From the NCBI RefSeq assembly GCF_026003995.1, contig NZ_BPIG01000001.1:62001-126000 (forward strand): a DNA stretch of 64,000 nucleotides. The letters run 5' to 3'. The stretch's first letter is position 1. The number at the start of each line of letters is the position of its first letter. The translations under genes were made by a program, and so were the position numbers. Positions 27,602-35,198 of the stretch are shown piece by piece. The DNA comes from Tepidiforma sp. GTDB lineage: Bacteria; Chloroflexota; Dehalococcoidia; Tepidiformales; Tepidiformaceae. A model generated the notes under the pieces. It was not told the origin of the DNA, ran no database searches, and saw only the letters and a program-made list of their open reading frames with translations.

Positions 27602-28204
27602 TCAGTCCGTCGCTGTCGGCCCCGGGTTTGGCACCTGCTCGCTGAGCTGGTGGTTCCCAAAGGTCAGGAACACCATCGTGCCGCCCGGGATGAACACCGT
27701 CTGCGACGGCGGCGTCGTCGGGACCCAGCCCGCCTGGAGCACCTCCGCGACCGTATAGGTGCCCACCGGCAGCGGGAAGCAAACTCCGCCCGTCGACGTC
27801 GTCACGACCGTCGTCACCAGCGATTGCCCCTGCGATATCGTGAAGGACCACCCCGGCAGCAGCGGCTCCTTCGTATCGAGGATGCCGTCCTGGTCGAGGT
27901 CCGAGAATTTCTGGATGCAGAGATTCCCGTTCGTCGGGGTCGGGACCGGCGTGAACGTCGGGGTCGGGGTCGGCGCCGATGGCGGCGTCGCAGTCGGCGT
28001 CGCCGCCGCCGGCGGCGTTGCGGCGGTTGCCGCGGCCCGGGGCGACCCCGCGGCGGCGCTGCCTGCCCCAGGCACCGTCTCCCCGGCTTCCGCGTCCGCA
28101 GGGGAGGCGCCCGGAACGCCTTCGTCTTGCGCCGTACACCCGGCCAGGAGCCAGGCCGCCAGCAAAACGGCCGCCAGTCGAGGATGGACGATCGAACGAC
28201 GCAT
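27602..28204 (-). CDS. Secreted lipoprotein with Pro/Thr-rich linker and SdrD B-like domain
   Basis: Lipobox LLAGC after signal peptide; ATPTPTFTPVPTPTNG linker; LCIQKFSDLDQDGILDTKEPLLPGWSFTISQG...GTYTVAEVLQAGWVPTTP. Confidence 0.8.
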   Translation of the reverse strand: MRRSIVHPRLAAVLLAAWLLAGCTAQDEGVPGASPADAEAGETVPGAGSAAAGSPRAAATAATPPAAATPTATPPSAPTPTPTFTPVPTPTNGNLCIQKFSDLDQDGILDTKEPLLPGWSFTISQGQSLVTTVVTTSTGGVCFPLPVGTYTVAEVLQAGWVPTTPPSQTVFIPGGTMVFLTFGNHQLSEQVPNPGPTATD

Positions 28205-28232
28205 CGCGTGCTCCTTTCGCTGGAAGACTCTT

Positions 28233-28259
28233 GCGGGGGGCCTGAAGGCGGCCCCCCGC
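28233..28259 (-). terminator. Perfect 10-bp GC stem-loop between the two surface-protein genes
   Basis: GCGGGGGGCC (28233-28242) / GGCCCCCCGC (28250-28259), 7-nt loop; no T-tract. Confidence 0.45.
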
Positions 28260-28272
28260 GCCCGCATGCCCG

Positions 28273-29763
28273 CTACGGCCGGAAGTTGCCGAACGTCAGC
28301 GTCACCGTCGAGCCGGCCGGCACCGTCGCCGTCTGCGGGTTCGGCGTCGAAGGCACCCAGTTCGGCTGCAGCACCTCGGTCACCGTGTACGTCCCGCTCG
28401 GCAGGGTGATGCACACCCCGGGCACCCCCGCAGTGCCCGTCGTCACGGTCCCGACGACCGTCGACCCCTGCGTGATGGTGAACTGCCAGCCCCCGAGGTT
28501 CGGCTCGTTCGGGTCCTGGACCCCGTTCTGGTTGAGGTCGAAGAACTTCTGGATGCAGAGCGTCCCGTTCGCCGGCGTCGGGGTCGGCGTGGGCGTCGGC
28601 GTGAAAGTCGGGGTCGGCGTGGGCGTCTTGGTCGGCGTCGGCGTGAAGGTGGGCGTCGGCGTGGGTGTCTTGGTCGGCGTCGGGGTGAAGGTCGGGGTGG
28701 GCGTGGGCGTCTTGGTCGGCGTCGGCGTGAACGTCGGCGTCGGGGTCGGCGTCCCCTTCGGCGGCACGACCGTGAACTGCGGGTTGATCGGCGTCGCGCT
28801 CAGCGTCGGCGTCCCCTTCGGCGGCACGACCGTGATTTGCGGGTTGATGACCGTCGCGCTCATCGTGGGCGTCCCCTTCGGCGGCACGATCGTGACTTGC
28901 GGGTTGATGACCGTCGCGCTCATCGTGGGCGTCCCCTTCGGCGGCACCACCGTCACCGGCACCTGCACCGGCTTGCACTTGCCGTCCGAACCCGCCCCGT
29001 AGATCGCCTGCACCTCGCTCGCCGTCAGCGCCCGCTTGTATACCGACAGCTCGTCGATCTGGAACGACGCCCCTGCCGGGAGGCCGACTGCGGCCGCTGC
29101 CGCGGTATCGAGGTTCCCGTTGAACCAGGTCGTCGCCGGGGCGGTGGCCGTCTGCTGGCCGTCGACGTACCAGCGGACGGTGTTCGCCGGCCCACGGTCC
29201 ACCGTCACCGCGATGTGCCTCCAGCCCGTCCCCGTCGACCACGCCGGGCCGCTGCTCGGGGGCGCCATGACGTTCGCACCGCTTTTCCGCAGCGAAACGA
29301 CCCCGTTGGCGAAGATGATCTGGTAGCCGTTGTTCCCGCTGTCCAGCTTCGACAGGATGTTGCTGATCGTGGAGAGCTGGTCCCAGCGTGAAATCCAGAA
29401 CTCGAACGAGAAGCTTCCCGTCCCGAAGAGCAGGTCCGCCTGCGAGGGCGTCGTGCCGACCGTCGAGGTGCCCAGCGTCTGCGCGGTGTTGCCGAGGTCC
29501 CACGCGCCGCCCACCTTGCCCGTCATCGGCGTCACCGTCCCGGTGAAGACGAGGTCGTTCGGGTGCCCGGCGATGTCATGGGCCACGTTCCCGCTCGTCT
29601 CGTCGAACGTCCACCACGCGACGAGGTCCGGCGGCGGCTGCACGCAGTTCACGGATGGCCCCCCGCCGCCGAACGGCCAGCAGGCGGAGGAACCAACGGC
29701 GAACGTCCCCGCAGCGGCGGCGAGCCCGGCGCGCGCGAGTGCAGTGCGAATGCGGCGAAACAT
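28273..29763 (-). CDS. Secreted LamG-like surface protein with tandem repeats, TP-rich linker and C-terminal SdrD B-like domain
   Basis: VAWWTFDETSGNVAHDIAGHPNDLVFTG...FSFEFWISRW...IDELSVYKRALTASEVQAIYGAG LamG; repeats (VPPKGTPTxSATxINPQxT); LCIQKFFDLNQNGVQDPNEPNLGGWQFTITQG. Confidence 0.85.
   Translation of the reverse strand: MFRRIRTALARAGLAAAAGTFAVGSSACWPFGGGGPSVNCVQPPPDLVAWWTFDETSGNVAHDIAGHPNDLVFTGTVTPMTGKVGGAWDLGNTAQTLGTSTVGTTPSQADLLFGTGSFSFEFWISRWDQLSTISNILSKLDSGNNGYQIIFANGVVSLRKSGANVMAPPSSGPAWSTGTGWRHIAVTVDRGPANTVRWYVDGQQTATAPATTWFNGNLDTAAAAAVGLPAGASFQIDELSVYKRALTASEVQAIYGAGSDGKCKPVQVPVTVVPPKGTPTMSATVINPQVTIVPPKGTPTMSATVINPQITVVPPKGTPTLSATPINPQFTVVPPKGTPTPTPTFTPTPTKTPTPTPTFTPTPTKTPTPTPTFTPTPTKTPTPTPTFTPTPTPTPTPANGTLCIQKFFDLNQNGVQDPNEPNLGGWQFTITQGSTVVGTVTTGTAGVPGVCITLPSGTYTVTEVLQPNWVPSTPNPQTATVPAGSTVTLTFGNFRP
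28574..28752 (-). repeat. 42-bp tandem repeat encoding TPTPTPTFTPTPTK, about 4 copies
   Basis: Period 14 aa in the translation; DNA units vary on GTCGGCGTCGGGGTGAAGGTCGGGGTGGGCGTGGGCGTCTTG. Confidence 0.85.
28741..28957 (-). repeat. 60-bp tandem repeat encoding VPPKGTPTMSATVINPQVTI, about 3.6 copies
   Basis: GGCGTCCCCTTCGGCGGCACGAYCGTGA...GGGTTGATSRSCGTCGCGCTCA recurs at exactly 60-bp spacing. Confidence 0.92.
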
Positions 29764-29898
29764 GGAGGTCCTCCCGGCGAACGTGGCGCAGTGCGCCCTG
29801 CCCGCATGACCGCAACGCCGGCCGGCATCTTACACACGCCGCCCCCGCCCGCGGGCATTCCGTTGTCGCCGGGCAAACGAATCGCCGCCGAACGGACG

Positions 29899-30804
29899 TC
29901 AGGGGCTGCCGGGCCCGCTCCCCTCGGCTTCCCGCCCGTCCTCCGCGCGGCCGCCGGCCTCCGCCGCCCCCGCGCCGGGCCGCCGGAACTGGGCGTAGTC
30001 CGCCCCGATGAGCGACGACAGCCCGGAGGCTGCCGGCGCCTCGCCCGGGGGCGCGGCCCGCGCCGCCGCGAACGGACTCCGCTCCCGCGCCAGCGTCCGC
30101 TCGAGCACCTCCTTCCGCCCGCCCGTCACCAGCCGGCCGTCGGCCAGCTCTTCCACTCGCCCCGCCATCTCCATCACCAGCCGGTCGTGCGTGCAGGCGA
30201 TGATGGTGATGCCCTCCACCCGCGCCAGGTCCCGCAGCAGGCCGAAGACCGCCGTCGCCGTCGCGGAGTCCAGCTCGCCCGTCGGCTCATCTGCGAGGAT
30301 GAGCCGCGGCCGCGCCGCCAGCGCCCGCGCAATCGCCACCCGCTGCTGTTCGCCGCCGGAAAGCTCGTACGGCCGGTGCTCGGCCCGCTTCCCGAGGCCC
30401 ACGAACGCCAGCGCCTCGTCGACCCGCCTCTGCCGCTCCCGGTGCCCGAGCCCCGCAATCCGCAGCGGCAGCTCCACGTTCTCCCGCGCCGAGAGGAGCG
30501 GCAGCAGCCCGAACGACTGGAAGATGAACCCCAGCGTGTGCCGCCGCAGCCGGTCCAGCTCCCGGTCGCTCATCTGGTCCACACGCGCCCCGTCGATGAG
30601 CACCTCGCCGCCCGTCGGCCGGTCGAGCCCCGCGATGAGGTTCAGCAGCGTCGTCTTGCCCGAACCGGAGCGGCCGACGAGCGCGAGGAACTCCCCCGGG
30701 CGCACGCTCAGCGAGACGTCGCGCACGGCCCAGACGTCCTCGCCGCCTGCCCGGAACTTCCGCGACACCGACCGGAGTTCGACGGCTGCCCCCTCGCTCA
30801 CCAC
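29899..30804 (-). CDS. ABC transporter ATP-binding protein (LolD/MacB type)
   Basis: Walker A GRSGSGKTT, signature LSGGEQQRVAIARAL, Walker B LILADEPTGELD; GTG start. Confidence 0.9.
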   Translation of the reverse strand: MVSEGAAVELRSVSRKFRAGGEDVWAVRDVSLSVRPGEFLALVGRSGSGKTTLLNLIAGLDRPTGGEVLIDGARVDQMSDRELDRLRRHTLGFIFQSFGLLPLLSARENVELPLRIAGLGHRERQRRVDEALAFVGLGKRAEHRPYELSGGEQQRVAIARALAARPRLILADEPTGELDSATATAVFGLLRDLARVEGITIIACTHDRLVMEMAGRVEELADGRLVTGGRKEVLERTLARERSPFAAARAAPPGEAPAASGLSSLIGADYAQFRRPGAGAAEAGGRAEDGREAEGSGPGSP

Positions 30805-31736
30805 TGCGCTCCTTTCGCCCGCACCCGCCGGCTCCCGTCCGGCAGCACCTCGATGCGGCCCTCGCCGAGCAGCACCCGGGCCCGCTCGCGGATGTCCAGC
30901 GCCTCGAGGTACTCCCGCGGGATCTGCAGCCGGCCGGCCGCGTCCACCAGCACGTACTCCTCGTGCGCGACCTTCGCCTCCGTCCCTTCGAACCGCACCC
31001 GCCGGTAGATCTCGGTGCTCGTCCGGCCGTCCCGGATCGCCACCACCCGGTCGACGCGCGCCGCGATGTCCGGGTCGTGCGTCACGATGACGATCGTCGT
31101 CCCCAGCTCCTTGTTCAGCGTCCGGAACACCTCGTACACCGTGTCCGCGCCGACGGAATCCAGCTCGCCGGTCGGCTCGTCGGCGAGCAGCAGCGGCGGC
31201 TCGTTCGCCAGCGCCACCGCGATCGACACCCGCTGCTGTTCGCCGCCGGAGAGCATCTCCGGCCGGTGGTGCAGCCGGTGGCCGAGCAGCACCAGCTCCA
31301 GCAGCCGCTGCGCCCGCGCCCGGGCCTCCCCCGGCGCCACGCCGTCCAGCACCATGGGCACCTCGACGTTCTGCAGCGCCGTCAGGTACGGCACGAGGTT
31401 CCGGCCCGTCTGCTGCCAAACGAACCCCACCTGCCGCCGCCGGTAGCGCACCATCTCCTTCGTCGACATCGTCAGCAGGTCCTGCCCGCCGACGAAGCAC
31501 CGCCCTGCCGACGGCGTATCGAGCCCCGCGAGGATGTTCAGCAGCGTCGACTTCCCCGAGCCCGAAGCGCCCACGATCGCCATGAACTCGCCCCGGCGCA
31601 CCTTCAGGTCCAGCCCCCGCAGCGCCACGACCTCGAGGTTCGAGGTCTTGTAAATCTTGAACAGGTCTTCGCAGCGGATGTGCAGCTCGTCGTCGCCGGC
31701 TGCGCCGTCGAGGGTCGGCTTCGGCTCTGCCTGCAT
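30798..31736 (-). CDS. ABC transporter ATP-binding protein with C-terminal AbrB/SpoVT-like domain
   Basis: Walker A GASGSGKST, LSGGEQQRVSIAVAL, LLLADEPTGELD; C-terminal EYVLVDAAGRLQIPREYLEALDIRERARVLLGEGRIEVLPD. Confidence 0.88.
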   Translation of the reverse strand: MQAEPKPTLDGAAGDDELHIRCEDLFKIYKTSNLEVVALRGLDLKVRRGEFMAIVGASGSGKSTLLNILAGLDTPSAGRCFVGGQDLLTMSTKEMVRYRRRQVGFVWQQTGRNLVPYLTALQNVEVPMVLDGVAPGEARARAQRLLELVLLGHRLHHRPEMLSGGEQQRVSIAVALANEPPLLLADEPTGELDSVGADTVYEVFRTLNKELGTTIVIVTHDPDIAARVDRVVAIRDGRTSTEIYRRVRFEGTEAKVAHEEYVLVDAAGRLQIPREYLEALDIRERARVLLGEGRIEVLPDGSRRVRAKGAQW

Positions 31737-34700
31737 CTAGATCTCCCCAATCCGCAGTGCGCGGTGCACCGCCAGCCGCGTATACACCGCCGCCAGCGCG
31801 GCGATGGTCGCCGCGAACACCGCGGCCAGCAGCAGATACACCGTCAGCACCGCCGGCCAGCTCACCTGCGAAACCAGCGGCGGGATCGGCTCGCTGCCCG
31901 ATTCGGTCACGCCAAGATACCCGATCATCAGCCGTCCCAGCGGAAAGCCGAGGAACGTTCCCACTGCGACACCGGCCACGATGACGAACGCCTGCTCGAA
32001 GCTCACCAGCCCGAGCACCTGCCGGCTCGAATACCCCATCGTCCGCAGGATGGCGAACTCCAGCGCCCGCGACTGCGCCGCCATCGTCGCGTACACCGCG
32101 AACCCCAGCCCGGTGAGGATGAGCACCGCCCCGAACGAGAGGAACAGGATGCCCTCCCAGCTCGCCGCCACGAGCGGGTCGGCCTCCTGCCCCGCCCGGA
32201 TCGCCCGGCGGTCGAAGATGCCCTCCGCCTGCACGCCCCGCGCGAGCAGCGCCTCCCGGCTCATCGCCGCCGGGTCAGCCGCGCTCATCCACGCCTCGTT
32301 CGCCGTCACCGCATCGGCGAGCCCCGGCACGGCGGCCCCGAGCACCTGCAGCGCCCGCAAGTCCGCGACCAGCAGGTAGGTGCTCCCGCGCGGGTCGTGC
32401 CCCGGGAAGTAGGCGAAGCTCCCCGCCACCCGCGCACGCACGTACTGCCGGTTCACGTACATGGTCAGCTCGTCGCCGCGCTCCAGCCCCGCCGTCGCGA
32501 GGAACCGCTCCTCCGCCAGCACGGGGAGCGCCTCGGCCGGCCGGGCCGTCCGGAAGCCGAACAGCGGCCCCTGCCCGGCCGCCCGGGTGAAGGCGATGCG
32601 CGCCGCGTTCCCCCCGTCCCGCCCGGCGCCCGGCGCGAACGACACCGCCCCCGGGTCGGCGAGCGCCTGCCCCGTGATCAGCTCGTACCGGTCGAAGCCG
32701 TCGAACGGCTCGATCACCGTCCATTCGCCGGCACCGCCGTCCCACTGCCCGCTGCTGCTCACCGCCACATTGTCGACCAGCACGATCGCTCGCTCGGCCA
32801 CCTGCGGGGCCGACCCCGCGGTGCGCACGTAGACGGCGTCGAGCTCCTTCGGCGTCGCCGGGCTGTACCGCGCGCCCTGCCCGAACCGCGCCTGCGACGG
32901 CTGCGCCAGGTCGGCCGCGAAAAACCGCCACTCGTTCGAGACCTCCTGCTCGACCGGGAAGAGGGTGTAGTCCCAGGCGAGCCCGTTCGGGTCCCGCAGC
33001 CGCAGCCCGAGCCGCGCCTGGTTCGGGCCGTACGGGAAGCGCGCCCAGAGGCCGATCCAGCGCGCCCCCGCCGGCACCTCCGCGCCGCGCGCTCCGCCGG
33101 AGAGGTCGGCCTCGAGCCGTCCGAGCAGCTCGCCGAGATCCGCGCCGGCGAAATCGTCCCGCCAGAACGCCACCCGCTCGAACTCGCCGGGCACGACGCC
33201 GAGCACCTCGATGCTGACGCCCTGGAACGCCGAGATGTTGTACGAGCCGGTCTGCCGGCTCGCCGGCGACACCACCTCCGCGCCCGTAGCCGCCCGGATG
33301 CGCTCCGTGAAAACGTCGTCCGGCACCGCCGCCGGGTTCCGCACGTCGGTGAGCCGCGACGGCGCACCCGCCTCGTACGCCGCCCGGTCGTCGTAGCCCC
33401 GCTCGAGCGTCGCCCGGTAGCCCGCCGCGAACATCCCGACGGCCGTCGCGAGCAGCAGGAGCAGGATGAGCCGGTTGTACTGGAGCGGCGCGCGCGTCAT
33501 CCGCGTCAGCCCCAGCGCGACCGTCGCGCTCTCCCACCGCCGGCCGGCCCGGGCGATGAGCCCCAGCACGAGCGGGAACAGCCGCAGGAACACCAGCGCC
33601 ACCATCACCATGAAGAGCGTCGGCGAGAGCAGCAGCAGCGGGTCGGCCGAGAGTCCGCCGAACAGCCGCTCCGTCACCAGCGAGCCCCGCTCCCGCAGCT
33701 GATAGAACAGGAACGCCCCCACGCCGACGAGGCCGAGGTCGAGGTAGTACCGCAGGAAGAGCGGCTGCGCCTGCGGCCGCGCGAGGCTGTGCTTGTAGTC
33801 GATGGTGCTCGACCGCGAGGCGCGCCAGGCCGGCACCAGCATCGCCGCGAAGGCGAGCAGGGCGCCCCCGCCCGCCGCGAGGAACGCCATCCGCGAAATC
33901 GGCACGTCCAGCGCGGCGTCGCCGCTCAGCGGCGCGAACGGCGGCGTGTAGCCCAGCAGGCTGATCGCCCCGGCCGCCACGAACGGCCCCGCCAGCGCCC
34001 CCGCCCCGCAGATCAGCAGGCCTTCGATGGCGTACACCGCCACCACCTGCGCCGGGCTCCCCCCGCGCGACCGCAGCAGCGCGATCTCGCCGTGCTGCCG
34101 CTCCACCAGCATCGACGAGACCATCGCGAGGTAGTACAGCGCGATCCCGACGATCTGGAGCATCAGCGCGAACAGCGGCAGCCGCGTGAAGAACAGCTTC
34201 GTCTGGTAGCTCGCGATCACCTCCGCGAGGCGCGTCTCGACCACCACGTTCGGCACCGATTCCCGCAGCGCCACCGTGAGCGCCCGCGTGTTCGCCTCCA
34301 CCTGCCGCGCGTTCCGCGCATCGATCGCGCCGATGTCGACGAACGCGTACGTCTCCAGCGTGCTGTCCATGTCCGGCAGGTAGGCCGCCACGGTCCCCCG
34401 CACTGCCGCTTCGTCGACCCAGAGCGGGTAGGTCGGCCACGAAGTCTCGAGCGCGAACCGGTCCCGCCGGCCGAACCAGTACGGCTCGTCGAGGTCCCGC
34501 GGCGCGATGATGCCGGTGACGACGACCCGCACCGGCGCCGCGTCCTCCCGCCAGAACGGGTGGAGGTCGAACGCATCGCCGACCCGGATGCCGATTCGGT
34601 CCGCTGCTTCCTTCCCGATGGCCGCCTCGACGACGGGCGCCGCGCCGTCCCCCGCCGGCTGCGGCAACGCCGGCCACCGCCCTTCGACGAGCTCGATGTG

Positions 34701-35111
34701 GTCCGCCAGCCGGTCTGCGAACTGGAAATGCCCCCGCGGCCGGTCCGCGTCGGCGGGCACCGGCGCGCCCGGCGCAGCGACATAAAACGTCGCCGTCCGC
34801 CCGAACCGCACCGTCTCGCCGATGACGCCGCCGAGGTAGCGTTCGAGCGCGCCGTCGACCGTTTCCCGCCGCTGCCGGTAGTCGTCCAGCGCCGGCCGGC
34901 CGGAGATGACGACCCGCACGTTCCGCTCCGCCGGCTCGGCATTCCGCAGGGCGAACCGCAGGCCGAGGTCGCGCACCGCGTCCGAATAGAGCACCACCGA
35001 GGCCATCAGCGCCGCCGCCATGGCGACGCCGACCGCCACCGTCGCGAGCAGCCGCCGGTTGGCGAGGCTCCGCCGGACCACCATCGAGAGGACCACGAGC
35101 GCCGTTCGCAT
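31737..35111 (-). CDS. FtsX-like ABC transporter permease (large, with ectodomain insert)
   Basis: IALYYLAMVSSMLVERQHGEIALLRSRGGSPAQVVAVYAIEGLLI; C-terminal LEFAILRTMGYSSRQVLGLVSFEQAFVIVAGVAVGTFLGFPLG; start at MRTALVVLSM. Confidence 0.9.
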   Translation of the reverse strand: MRTALVVLSMVVRRSLANRRLLATVAVGVAMAAALMASVVLYSDAVRDLGLRFALRNAEPAERNVRVVISGRPALDDYRQRRETVDGALERYLGGVIGETVRFGRTATFYVAAPGAPVPADADRPRGHFQFADRLADHIELVEGRWPALPQPAGDGAAPVVEAAIGKEAADRIGIRVGDAFDLHPFWREDAAPVRVVVTGIIAPRDLDEPYWFGRRDRFALETSWPTYPLWVDEAAVRGTVAAYLPDMDSTLETYAFVDIGAIDARNARQVEANTRALTVALRESVPNVVVETRLAEVIASYQTKLFFTRLPLFALMLQIVGIALYYLAMVSSMLVERQHGEIALLRSRGGSPAQVVAVYAIEGLLICGAGALAGPFVAAGAISLLGYTPPFAPLSGDAALDVPISRMAFLAAGGGALLAFAAMLVPAWRASRSSTIDYKHSLARPQAQPLFLRYYLDLGLVGVGAFLFYQLRERGSLVTERLFGGLSADPLLLLSPTLFMVMVALVFLRLFPLVLGLIARAGRRWESATVALGLTRMTRAPLQYNRLILLLLLATAVGMFAAGYRATLERGYDDRAAYEAGAPSRLTDVRNPAAVPDDVFTERIRAATGAEVVSPASRQTGSYNISAFQGVSIEVLGVVPGEFERVAFWRDDFAGADLGELLGRLEADLSGGARGAEVPAGARWIGLWARFPYGPNQARLGLRLRDPNGLAWDYTLFPVEQEVSNEWRFFAADLAQPSQARFGQGARYSPATPKELDAVYVRTAGSAPQVAERAIVLVDNVAVSSSGQWDGGAGEWTVIEPFDGFDRYELITGQALADPGAVSFAPGAGRDGGNAARIAFTRAAGQGPLFGFRTARPAEALPVLAEERFLATAGLERGDELTMYVNRQYVRARVAGSFAYFPGHDPRGSTYLLVADLRALQVLGAAVPGLADAVTANEAWMSAADPAAMSREALLARGVQAEGIFDRRAIRAGQEADPLVAASWEGILFLSFGAVLILTGLGFAVYATMAAQSRALEFAILRTMGYSSRQVLGLVSFEQAFVIVAGVAVGTFLGFPLGRLMIGYLGVTESGSEPIPPLVSQVSWPAVLTVYLLLAAVFAATIAALAAVYTRLAVHRALRIGEI

Positions 35112-35198
35112 TTCCCGCGCGAAACCTACCCGAGTCGCGGCCGCCCGGCAAAGCGGCCCCCGCGCCGGCCCGGCCGCCCTCGTGTACAGTTGCGCCCG

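Noticed and set aside
28574-28957. CRISPR-like array
   Set aside because: Repeats are contiguous, in-frame and coding (60-bp and 42-bp units) with no unique spacers.
25484-29002. 1172-aa plus-strand ORF
   Set aside because: Antisense shadow of dnaE2 and surface-protein genes; low-complexity composition typical of high-GC mirror frames.
30963-35198. 5' portion of the 2530-aa plus-strand ORF
   Set aside because: Arg/Pro/His-rich mirror frame opposite the FtsX permease and ABC ATPase genes; only the part from 35199 (second permease) is protein-like.
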